In this document: positions 44,342 to 52,070 of the stretch, one piece after another
Layout: the number at the start of each line of letters is the position of its first letter
How positions within the stretch are numbered: the stretch's first letter is position 1
NCBI RefSeq assembly: GCF_014904705.1
Contig: NZ_JACZCQ010000002.1
Location: 124,001-188,000, forward strand
Direction of reading: 5' to 3'
DNA length: 64,000 nt
From: Nisaea sediminum
GTDB lineage: Bacteria > Pseudomonadota > Alphaproteobacteria > Thalassobaculales > Thalassobaculaceae
Position numbers and translations under genes: made by a program
The notes under the pieces: generated by a model
What the model saw: the letters and a program-made list of their open reading frames with translations, nothing else
Databases searched by the model: none
What the model was told of the DNA's origin: nothing

Positions 44342-45133
44342 CTAGTGGGCCAGGATCTGGCTGAGGAACAGCTTGGTCCGGTCGGAGCGCGGGTTGGTGA
44401 AGAACTCCTCCGGCGTGTTCTGTTCGACGATCTCGCCGTAATCCATGAAGATCACCCGGTCCGCGACGCGCTTGGCGAAGCCCATTTCGTGGGTCACGAC
44501 AAGCATGGTCATGCCGCTGTCCGCGAGTTCGACCATCACATCGAGCACTTCGGAGATCATTTCCGGATCGAGGGCCGAAGTCGGCTCGTCGAACAGCATG
44601 ATCTGCGGGTTCATGCAGAGCGAGCGGGCGATCGCCACGCGCTGCTGCTGGCCGCCGGAAAGCTGGCCCGGATACTTGCCGGCCTGCTCCGGAATCTTCA
44701 CGCGGCGGAGATATTCCATCGCGCGCTCTTCCGCCTCGGCCTTCGGGGTCTGCTTGACCCAGATCGGCGCCAGCGTGCAGTTCTCCAGCACGGTCAGGTG
44801 CGGGAACAGGTTGAAGCTCTGGAACACCATCCCGACATCGCTGCGGATCGCGTCGATGTTCTTCAGGTTGTTGTCCAGGGTCACCCCGTTGACGATGATG
44901 TCGCCGCCCTGATGCTCCTCAAGACGGTTGATGCAGCGGATCAGGGTCGACTTGCCGGAACCGGACGGTCCGCAGATGACGATCTTCTCGCCCTGATAGA
45001 CGGAGAGATCAATGCCCTTGAGGACATGAAACTCGCCGTACCACTTGTTGACTCCGAGCAGTTCGATGACGACTTCGTCGCTCTTTGTCGACTTGTGGCT
45101 TTCGAGGTTTTCAACCTGAGCGTCCATGCTCAT
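44342..45133 (-). CDS. aapP: General L-amino acid ABC transporter, ATP-binding protein
   Basis: The ATPase of a polar amino-acid importer, 263 residues. Walker [22 protein letters not shown]-loop [16 protein letters not shown], signature [19 protein letters not shown], Walker [22 protein letters not shown] and the H-loop [14 protein letters not shown]. The N-terminal 25 residues ([20 protein letters not shown]) are a polar extension also seen in AapP. It is last in an aapJQMP operon. Confidence 0.95.
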   Translation of the reverse strand: MSMDAQVENLESHKSTKSDEVVIELLGVNKWYGEFHVLKGIDLSVYQGEKIVICGPSGSGKSTLIRCINRLEEHQGGDIIVNGVTLDNNLKNIDAIRSDVGMVFQSFNLFPHLTVLENCTLAPIWVKQTPKAEAEERAMEYLRRVKIPEQAGKYPGQLSGGQQQRVAIARSLCMNPQIMLFDEPTSALDPEMISEVLDVMVELADSGMTMLVVTHEMGFAKRVADRVIFMDYGEIVEQNTPEEFFTNPRSDRTKLFLSQILAH

Positions 45134-45184
45134 GTTCTGAACTCCTTGTTTCGAGGCACGAATTCGGAATTGGGAGGCCCGGAA

Positions 45185-46540
45185 TTACTTCCGGACCTGT
45201 CCCGCTCCAAGCGTGCGTTCGAGGTGCTGGCTGTATTTCGACATGATGAAACAGAGAACGAAGTACAGCATTGCACCGAAGAAAAGCGGCTCCGTATGGA
45301 TACCGTTCCATTGCGGGTTCTGGCTGACGGCCTTCAGCATCAGCAGCAGATCGTAGAGGCCGACGATGGACACCAGCGTGGTGTCCTTCAGCAGGCCGAT
45401 GAAACTGCCGACGATATTCGGGATCATCAGTTTGAGAGCCTGCGGCATGACGATGAGGGTCATCATCTTCCAGTAGCTGAGACCCAAGGCCTGGGCCGCC
45501 TCGTACTGCCCTTTCGGGATCGCCTGGAGGCCGCCGCGAACGGTTTCCGCCATGTAGGCCGAGGAGAAGATACAGACCGCGATGATGGCCTGGACGATCT
45601 TCACCGGATTGATGGCCTCCGGCAGAAACAGCGGCACCATGGTCACCGCCATGAAGAGGACGGTGATCAGCGGCACCGAGCGGAACAGCTCGATGAAGGC
45701 GACGCAGAAGACCCGGATGATCGGCATCTTGGAACGGCGTCCGAGAGCCAGGACGATCCCCGCCGGAAGCGAGACCGCAATCCCGATGCCGGAAATCACC
45801 AGAGTGACGAACAGGCCGCCCCAGAGGTTGGTATTCTGTTCCTCAAGCTGCCAGCCCGCCTGAAGGGCGAAGACCACGACCGCAAGCGCGACGAAGAGTC
45901 CGATGACCGGATATTTCTGCGCCGAGTCAGGTTTGGCCGCGAATCCCGTCATCGAGACGATGACGTTCCGGAGCGTGTTTCCTGTCCCGAGACAGACCAG
46001 TACGTGGAGCCAGCTGAAGATGAACGAAGTGATCGCGATCGAAATCATGAGCTGCAGGAACAGCCCCTTCTCCCCGCCTGCGAACAGATATCCGAGCAGG
46101 AACGGCGAGATCAGGATCGCGGACGCGCCGATGGCGATCTTGCCGGTGACCCGAGGGAACCAGAACGGCGCCATCCAGAGGATGAGCGTTCCAAACCCGA
46201 GATTGATCCGCCAGACATCGGTGTCCGGATAGCGGCCATAGATGAAGTTCTTCATCCAGTGGCTCACGCCGGCCCAGCAAGCGCCCGAGAGCCCGACCTT
46301 GTCGAGACATTCGCGGCGCGTTTCGGCCTCCCAGACCGCGTTCAGAATGGCCCAATCGAAGACATTCGAGACCAGCACCCAGATCACATAGAGAGACAGG
46401 AGGGTGAGGAACGCGTTGAGCGGACTGCTGAACAGGTTCTTGCGGACCCATCCGACCGCTCCCACCGTGTTCGGCGGCGGCGGCAGGCTAGGCTTCGGCT
46501 TGAAGGTCACGTCCGAGGACGATGCGTCGAGATTTGCCAT
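45185..46540 (-). CDS. aapM: General L-amino acid ABC transporter permease AapM
   Basis: A long permease of 451 residues. The N-terminal part (about 30-230) has several membrane helices and a long periplasmic loop (ILNAVWEAETRRECLDKVGLSGACWAG). The C-terminal half is the usual His/Glu-type domain: TLVISGIGIAVSLPAGIVLALGRRS and EAA loop YMAETVRGGLQAIPKGQYEAAQALGLSYWKM. The size and the extra N-terminal region are typical of AapM. It starts 3 bases after the aapQ stop. Confidence 0.94.
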   Translation of the reverse strand: MANLDASSSDVTFKPKPSLPPPPNTVGAVGWVRKNLFSSPLNAFLTLLSLYVIWVLVSNVFDWAILNAVWEAETRRECLDKVGLSGACWAGVSHWMKNFIYGRYPDTDVWRINLGFGTLILWMAPFWFPRVTGKIAIGASAILISPFLLGYLFAGGEKGLFLQLMISIAITSFIFSWLHVLVCLGTGNTLRNVIVSMTGFAAKPDSAQKYPVIGLFVALAVVVFALQAGWQLEEQNTNLWGGLFVTLVISGIGIAVSLPAGIVLALGRRSKMPIIRVFCVAFIELFRSVPLITVLFMAVTMVPLFLPEAINPVKIVQAIIAVCIFSSAYMAETVRGGLQAIPKGQYEAAQALGLSYWKMMTLIVMPQALKLMIPNIVGSFIGLLKDTTLVSIVGLYDLLLMLKAVSQNPQWNGIHTEPLFFGAMLYFVLCFIMSKYSQHLERTLGAGQVRK

Positions 46541-46543
46541 GTC

Positions 46544-47746
46544 TTACCGCTCCTTCAGCTGAACGAGCTTGTTGTAATAGTTCAGCGCCCCGGAGATCGT
46601 CAGGCTGACGGTCATGTAGAACAGCATCACCATGGCAACGATTTCGATCGCGTGACCCGACTGGTTCAGCGAGGTCTGCATGAAGACCGCGACGAGGTCG
46701 GGGAAGCCCACGGCGATCGCCAGCGACGAGTTCTTGACCACGTTCATCCAGTTGCTGATCAGCGGCGGCACGATCGCCCGCATGGCCTGAGGAATGATGA
46801 CCAGGCGTAGTGTCAGGCCGGGCTTCAGGCCGAGGGAATAAGACGCTTCCGTCTGACCATGGCTGACCGACAGGATCCCCGCGCGAACCATCTCCGCGAT
46901 ATAGCAGGCGTGATAGATCACCAGTGCGATGAAGACCGCGCAGAAAGCCGGCGGAACGGACGCGCCCCCCCGGAAATTGAAGCCCTTGAGCTCCGGTATA
47001 TCCCACTCAAGCGGAGATCCCGTAACCAGGAACACGAGCAGAGGAGCACCGACAACGATGCCAATGCCGGTCCAGAACGCCGGGAAACGCTCTCCGGTCG
47101 CATTCTGACGCTTCTTGGCCCAGACCGCGACCACATAGGCCGCAATCACGGCAGCCAGCAGGGTCAACATCGTGGCCCCGAAAAACTCTCCCGGTACCGG
47201 CGCCGGAAAATAGAATCCGCGGTTGTTCAACTCGAACAGGCCGAGACCGAGAACATCGAAGCTCTGCTTCGGACGTGGGAGAATTGCAAAGACCGCGAGA
47301 TACCAGAAGAGGATCTGCAGCAGCAGCGGCGTATTGCGCAGGATCTCGACGTACCAGGACGCCAGCTGGGCCACCAGCCAGTTCTTCGAGAGCCTGAGAA
47401 CGCCGATAATGAAACCGAGGATCGTCGTCGCCACAATGGAAACGAACGAGAGCAGCAACGTGTTGGTGATACCTACCAGATAGACCCACAGATAACTGTC
47501 ACCGGCCTCATAAGGAATGATCGAAAACGAGATGGAGAACCCGGCCGTGCTTTGAAGAAAGCCGAAACCGGCGCTCATACCGCGCGCTTCGAGATTGTGC
47601 GCCGTGTTCGTGAAAAGGTACCAGCCGGCCCACATCACGACGGCAAACACGAGAATTTGGTAGAATACGGAGCGGTAGCGCTCGTCGTTCACGATTTCGG
47701 ATAACGACGACCCCTGTCCTGACGCCCCTCTGTCAACGACAGCCAT
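46544..47746 (-). CDS. aapQ: General L-amino acid ABC transporter permease AapQ
   Basis: The second permease, 400 residues. It begins with a cytoplasmic tail and a first helix (YQILVFAVVMWAGWYLF), then IIPYEAGDSYLWVYLVGITNTLLLSFVSIVATTILGFIIGVLRLSKNWL in segments, and the EAA loop HACYIAEMVRAGILSVSHGQTEASYSLGLKPG with AMRAIVPPLISNWMNVVKNSSLA. Large AapQ length with an inserted 100-residue stretch is characteristic. It is separated from aapJ by 84 bases holding a strong hairpin. Confidence 0.94.
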   Translation of the reverse strand: MAVVDRGASGQGSSLSEIVNDERYRSVFYQILVFAVVMWAGWYLFTNTAHNLEARGMSAGFGFLQSTAGFSISFSIIPYEAGDSYLWVYLVGITNTLLLSFVSIVATTILGFIIGVLRLSKNWLVAQLASWYVEILRNTPLLLQILFWYLAVFAILPRPKQSFDVLGLGLFELNNRGFYFPAPVPGEFFGATMLTLLAAVIAAYVVAVWAKKRQNATGERFPAFWTGIGIVVGAPLLVFLVTGSPLEWDIPELKGFNFRGGASVPPAFCAVFIALVIYHACYIAEMVRAGILSVSHGQTEASYSLGLKPGLTLRLVIIPQAMRAIVPPLISNWMNVVKNSSLAIAVGFPDLVAVFMQTSLNQSGHAIEIVAMVMLFYMTVSLTISGALNYYNKLVQLKER

Positions 47747-47790
47747 ATCAGCCTATCTCCGAGTAAGAGTAGGGAAGCCTAGAAGCAGAG

Positions 47791-47815
47791 AGGCCCGGCC
47801 CTGAGGGCCGGGCCT
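47791..47815 (-). terminator. Strong hairpin between aapJ and aapQ
   Basis: An 11-bp perfect GC stem (AGGCCCGGCCC with its complement) around a 3-base loop stands 15 bases after the aapJ stop and before aapQ. In binding-protein-dependent transporter operons such hairpins protect the upstream mRNA or partly stop transcription, so that the binding protein is made in excess; that role is inferred here. Confidence 0.7.
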
Positions 47816-47830
47816 GCTGCTTAGGAGGTC

Positions 47831-48874
47831 TTACCGGAACGGCGGGGAGTACATCAGGCCGCCTTTGGTCCACAGCGCGTTCGGGCTACCGTCGCGCGGG
47901 ATTCCGATGGCGAACTTGCCCTTCTCGCCCATGTACTCGTCGTACACTTCACCATAGTTGCCGACATGCTTGATGATGCGGACAACCCAGTCCTTCTCGA
48001 GGCCGAGGCCCTTGTTGAGGTCGCCCTCGACGCCGAGCATACGGGCCATTTCCGGATTGGCCGGATTGGCGACCATGGCATCGATATTGGTGCTGTCGAT
48101 CCCCATTTCCTCAGCCTGGATCAGCGCGAAGACGGTCCACTTCACGATGTCCATCCACTGGGAGTCGTTCTGGCGCACGACCGGGCCCAGCGGCTCCTTG
48201 GAGATGGTTTCCGGCAGAATGACGTAGGCGCTCTGATCCGGGAACTTCGCACGGGTGGAAGCAAGGCTGGACTTGTCGTTGGTGATCGCGTCGCAGCCGC
48301 CCTTGGCGAAGGTATCGTCACGGACGTTGGAATCCTCGAACACAACCGGCTCGATCTCAAGATCGTTGGATCGGCTGTAGTCGGTCAGGTTCAGTTCGGT
48401 CGTGGTACCGGTCAGAACGCAAACGGTCGCGCCCTTCAGCTCCAGCGCGCTCTTGATGCCGGAATCCTTGGTCACCATGAAGCCCTGGCCGTCATAGAAG
48501 TTGACGGCGGTAAAATCGAGACCGAGCTGCGTGTCGCGGAACAGCGTCCAGGTCGTGGTCCGGGAAAGGACGTCGGACTCACCGTTCGCCATCGCGGTGA
48601 AACGCACAGCGCTGGTCACGGACTGGAACTCGACTTTCGACGGATCGTCGAAAATCGCAGCGGCGATCGCCCGGCAGATGGCGACATCGCTGCCGTACCA
48701 GTTGCCCTGTTCGTCAAGCTGATAGAAGCCCGGCGCCGGCGTACCGACCTGGCACCGAAGCACGCCACGCTGCTTTACAATATCAAGCGTGCTCTGCGCG
48801 GACGCCTCGCCGGCAGTAACGCCGAGGCTGGCAAGCATGCCGAGGCCAAGGCCCAAAAGACTCAGTTTCTTCAT
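47831..48874 (-). CDS. aapJ: General L-amino acid ABC transporter substrate-binding protein
   Basis: A periplasmic binding protein of 347 residues from ATG 48874, with a signal peptide (MKKLSLLGLGLGMLASLGVTAGEASA). The mature part has TLDIVKQRGVLRCQVGTPAPGF, DVAICRAIAAAIF, VQ/SVTSAVRFTAMANGESDVLSRTTTWTLFRD and a C-terminus ending GGLMYSPPFR, which is the AapJ/BztA type (glutamate, aspartate and others). The frame is open upstream for 23 codons, without homology. It is divergent from metC across a 383-base gap. Confidence 0.94.
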   Translation of the reverse strand: MKKLSLLGLGLGMLASLGVTAGEASAQSTLDIVKQRGVLRCQVGTPAPGFYQLDEQGNWYGSDVAICRAIAAAIFDDPSKVEFQSVTSAVRFTAMANGESDVLSRTTTWTLFRDTQLGLDFTAVNFYDGQGFMVTKDSGIKSALELKGATVCVLTGTTTELNLTDYSRSNDLEIEPVVFEDSNVRDDTFAKGGCDAITNDKSSLASTRAKFPDQSAYVILPETISKEPLGPVVRQNDSQWMDIVKWTVFALIQAEEMGIDSTNIDAMVANPANPEMARMLGVEGDLNKGLGLEKDWVVRIIKHVGNYGEVYDEYMGEKGKFAIGIPRDGSPNALWTKGGLMYSPPFR

Positions 48875-49166
48875 CCTGAAACCCACCCTGTTATCGTTTC
48901 GGTTAACGACGGCCGGTTGTCCCGGTCTGCAAATCCCTGACATTTATTCTGGGATCGCCCCCGTTGATCCCGGTCGTTGTTCACCGCCATGGGTCCCGGC
49001 TTCGCGGCTTTTGACTTGGCCTCACTCCGTTCTGCTCGAACGAATACTGGGCGACCTGGGAGCCGGTCTGCATGGCAGTTGATTTAATTCCAACACGCAG
49101 TTGACGTGTTTTGCAAGTGCGAGAAGACCTGCGCGTACATATATGTTCACGCCTCGAACACCAATC
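48875..49166. other. aapJ-metC divergent intergenic region, upstream half
   Basis: No gene is seen here. GCAGTTGA occurs twice, about 25 bases apart (near 49075 and 49098), and ACATATATGT at about 49137 is a 10-bp palindrome. A TTGACG at 49101-49106 lacks a good -10 at the right distance. The region must hold the promoters of both aapJ and metC, but I cannot place them. Confidence 0.4.
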
Positions 49167-49199
49167 TGTCCGGTTTTCGGCGGACAACCGTGGTTTTTT
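49167..49199 (+). terminator. Possible attenuator in the metC leader
   Basis: Two overlapping hairpins exclude each other. TGTCCG (49167-49172) pairs with CGGACA (49181-49186). Alternatively CGGTT (49171-49175) pairs with AACCG (49186-49190) and is followed after three bases by six T. The second would act as an intrinsic terminator about 60 bases before metC. The stems are short, so this is tentative. Confidence 0.35.
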
Positions 49200-49257
49200 A
49201 CCCCTAAGATTTCGGGCACCCGCCAGGTGCAGATCGCTTGTTATTTCCGGAGAAGTC

Positions 49258-50442
49258 ATGAAACGCGGCGCCAAAACCCGAAAGAAAACGCTGATCACGC
49301 ATGCCGGGCGCGATCCCCACGCCAACCACGGCGTCGTCAATCCGCCCGTTTTCCACGCCTCGACGATTCTGAAACCGTCGCTCGACGCCCTCGAAGCGTC
49401 ACGGAAGGCAGACTTCAAGGGATATCGCTACGGGCGCCGCGGCACACCGACAACCCGGTCCTTCGAAGAGGCGGTCGCAGCGATCTACGGCGCCGATGAC
49501 TCGATTGCGGTGTCCTCGGGCCTCGCCGCGATCTGCTCGGCAATTCTGAGCCAGGTTTCAGCGGGCGACCATGTCCTGATCACCGACAATGTCTATCTCC
49601 CGACACGAAAGTTCGCGTCAGGATTCCTGCAGCGGTTCGGTGTCGAAAGCACGTTCTTCGATCCGATGAGACCGGAAGAACTCGATGCGCTGATCCGGCC
49701 GGAAACCCGTGTGGTCTATCTCGAAGCGCCGGGCACGATGACGTTCGAAGTCTGCGACATCCCCGCTCTCGCCAAGATCGCCCACGAGCACGGTGCCACG
49801 GTCATCATGGACAATACCTGGGCGACGGCGCTCTATTTCGACGCGTTCGGGCACGGGGTCGATATCGTGGTCGAGGCGGTGACGAAATATATTTGCGGCC
49901 ATTCCGACGTGATGATGGGGGCGATCGTCAGCAAGGAAGCCCATGCGGACGCCATTCGGGACTGCGCCATGATGCAGGGGAATTGTTCGGGTCCGGACGA
50001 TCTTTACCTCGCGCAACGCGGGCTCCGGACCATGGCCGTCCGGCTCGCCGAAAACCAGGCGAATGCATTGGAGCTGGCGAAATGGCTCGAAACCCGCCCG
50101 GAGATCGCTAGGGTTCTTCACCCGGCACTGCCCTCCTGTCCCGGACACGACATCTGGAAACGAGATTTCACCGGGGCCAGCGGGCTTTTTTCCTTTGTTC
50201 TCAAACCTGTATCGCGCGCCGCACTGGCAGCCTTCCTGGACGGTCTTGAATACTATGGTATGGGCGCCAGCTGGGGCGGGTACGAGAGCCTGATCCTGCC
50301 GGGCGACCCCTCGGGAGCCCGGAGCGCCACGTCATGGGACGAACCGGGCCAACTCCTGCGGATTCACGCGGGACTGGAGGACGTGGAGGATCTCAAAGCC
50401 GACCTCGAGGCCGGCTTCGAGCGTATCGGGGCTCTCGCCTGA
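49258..50442 (+). CDS. metC: Cystathionine beta-lyase
   Basis: A PLP-dependent trans-sulfuration enzyme that cleaves cystathionine to homocysteine, 394 residues. Recognised by KKTLITHAGRDPHANHGVVNPPVFHASTI, YGRRGTPTTRSFEEAVAAIYG, VSSGLAAICSAIL, IMDNTWATALYFDAFGHGVDIVVEAVTKYICGHSDVMMG in parts (the PLP lysine is in VTKYICGHSD) and the C-terminal SWGGYESLILP. ATG 49258 has GGAG 7 bases before it. It is divergent from aapJ, an arrangement known from rhizobia, which ties sulfur amino-acid metabolism to the amino-acid importer. Confidence 0.94.
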   Translation: MKRGAKTRKKTLITHAGRDPHANHGVVNPPVFHASTILKPSLDALEASRKADFKGYRYGRRGTPTTRSFEEAVAAIYGADDSIAVSSGLAAICSAILSQVSAGDHVLITDNVYLPTRKFASGFLQRFGVESTFFDPMRPEELDALIRPETRVVYLEAPGTMTFEVCDIPALAKIAHEHGATVIMDNTWATALYFDAFGHGVDIVVEAVTKYICGHSDVMMGAIVSKEAHADAIRDCAMMQGNCSGPDDLYLAQRGLRTMAVRLAENQANALELAKWLETRPEIARVLHPALPSCPGHDIWKRDFTGASGLFSFVLKPVSRAALAAFLDGLEYYGMGASWGGYESLILPGDPSGARSATSWDEPGQLLRIHAGLEDVEDLKADLEAGFERIGALA

Positions 50443-50454
50443 GCTCAGTGTCCG

Positions 50455-52044
50455 TCAGCGGTAGGACCGGAAGGAGATCCCGCCTTCGCGGCCGATCTGA
50501 TCGACCAGGGCGACCTCCCAGGTGAGGTAGGCGTTCATCCGCCGCTCCATCTCCTCGCGGCCCGCATCCTTGTCATAGGGCCGCATATAGACGTCGTCGG
50601 GCTCCGCGAGCGGGTCCCCCATCCCGGCCGCCATCGGCAGTCCGGCGGCCTCCCATGCGGCCGTTCCGCCCGCCACGGCGGCCGCCTTGATCCCGATATC
50701 CGCGAGATCCTTCGCCGCAAGCCGGGCAAGCCGCTCGTCGGCGGAGATGAGAACGACACTGTCCGCCCCGCTCCGCGCGACTGCTGCCGATAGCCCTTCG
50801 CGCGGGCACCATCGTGCGCCCTCGGCATGATTGTCCCGGTAATTCAGGCTCCGCGTCAGGTCGACGAAAAGCGCACCTGCATCGACCCGCTTTTTCGCAT
50901 CGCCGGGAGTTAGCGTCTCGATGGCGGGCAGATCCCCGGCCAGCGACGGTTGCCGCGATCCGGTCTCCAGCCGCTCCCCGTCCAGCCCGCCTTCAAGCAC
51001 GTAAACCTCTTCCCAGCCGAGCTGCTTCAGCCAGCTACCTGTCATCTCCGCCCGCACCATCTCTGGATCGACCAGAACGACTCGCGCGCGCTGGGTCGCC
51101 ATGTAGGCATCCGTCGACTGAACCAGCTGGCCGCCGGGTGCATGGCGAGAATCAGCCAGATGACCGGCGGCGAATTCCTCCGCGGTCCGGACGTCAAGAA
51201 CGTAGAGAGTCCGGCGTTCCTGTTCGCTGCGCCATGTTGCGAGCGTCTTGCTGTCGACCCTGCGGACGCCGAACCGTTCGGCGGCCATGCGTGACCTGCT
51301 GCGGGCGGTTTCCGCCCCATCCGCACTTACCTCCGGCGGCGGACGCATATTCCCGTGCTCAAGTTTGTAGCCGGCGAGATGCCAGCCCATGGTCCCGTTG
51401 CGGAGCGCCACGACCTTGTTCGGAATGCCCGCATTGATCAGGGACTGCGCGCCGATGATGCTCCGCGTTCGGCCGGCGCAATTGACGACCACGGTCGTCC
51501 CCGGGTTCGGCGCCGCTTCCTGGACACGGTACACCAGTTCCGCCCCGGGCATGTCGATGCCGGTCGGAATGTTCATCATGGTGAATTCGCTCATCGGCCG
51601 GGAATCCAGCACCACCATGTCCTCGCCGGACTCCATCATCGCCTTCAGCTCCTCGGCGGAGACCGAGGGCGTGCCGTATTCGTGCTCGACGAACTCGCCG
51701 AACGCCTTGCTTGGGACGTAGAGGCCGCTGAACAGCTCCAGCCCCGCCGCCCCCCAGGCATTTACCCCGCCCTCGAGAATGGAGATATCGGCATAACCGA
51801 ACCCGGCGAGCTTCGCGGCGGCGACCTCCGCCAGACCCTCGCCGCCGTCGCAGAGTGTGATCGGCGTGCCGAGCCGCGGCACAAGATCCGCGATCCGCAG
51901 CTCAAGCTGCCCGAGCGGAATGTTGCTCGCGAGCAGGATATGGTTGGAGCCGTAGGTCGCCTCGGGACGGACATCGATCAGGGCAATCTCGTTCGTGCCG
52001 TAGAGCGCGTCGCGCAGCTCTCTTGCGGTTATCGTGCGGGCCAT
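50455..52044 (-). CDS. Rhodanese-related protein with four rhodanese domains
   Basis: A 529-residue cytoplasmic protein of four tandem rhodanese repeats. Domain 1 (about 1-105) starts ITARELRDALYGTNEIALIDVRPEA and has a cysteine in the loop TLCDGGEG. Domain 2 (about 125-245) has VLDSRPMSEFTMM and the active loop VNCAGRTRS. Domain 3 (about 265-380) has YVLDVRTAEEFAAGH, but its loop reads LVDPEMVR without cysteine. Domain 4 (about 385-480) reads LISADERL, also without. So two may move sulfur and two look structural. The tail ends EGGISFRSYR. The start at 52044 has a strong GGGGAGGAGGG site. It is convergent with metC (12 bases apart) and follows the ABC-F gene. Confidence 0.88.
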   Translation of the reverse strand: MARTITARELRDALYGTNEIALIDVRPEATYGSNHILLASNIPLGQLELRIADLVPRLGTPITLCDGGEGLAEVAAAKLAGFGYADISILEGGVNAWGAAGLELFSGLYVPSKAFGEFVEHEYGTPSVSAEELKAMMESGEDMVVLDSRPMSEFTMMNIPTGIDMPGAELVYRVQEAAPNPGTTVVVNCAGRTRSIIGAQSLINAGIPNKVVALRNGTMGWHLAGYKLEHGNMRPPPEVSADGAETARSRSRMAAERFGVRRVDSKTLATWRSEQERRTLYVLDVRTAEEFAAGHLADSRHAPGGQLVQSTDAYMATQRARVVLVDPEMVRAEMTGSWLKQLGWEEVYVLEGGLDGERLETGSRQPSLAGDLPAIETLTPGDAKKRVDAGALFVDLTRSLNYRDNHAEGARWCPREGLSAAVARSGADSVVLISADERLARLAAKDLADIGIKAAAVAGGTAAWEAAGLPMAAGMGDPLAEPDDVYMRPYDKDAGREEMERRMNAYLTWEVALVDQIGREGGISFRSYR

Positions 52045-52070
52045 GCCCTCCTCCCCTTCCATTTGTTTCT

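Noticed and set aside
44189-46810. An 873-codon plus-strand open frame opposite aapP and aapM
   Set aside because: Composition is H-, R-, D- and E-rich with no family motif, as expected for the complement of GC-rich coding DNA; the minus-strand Aap genes are certain.
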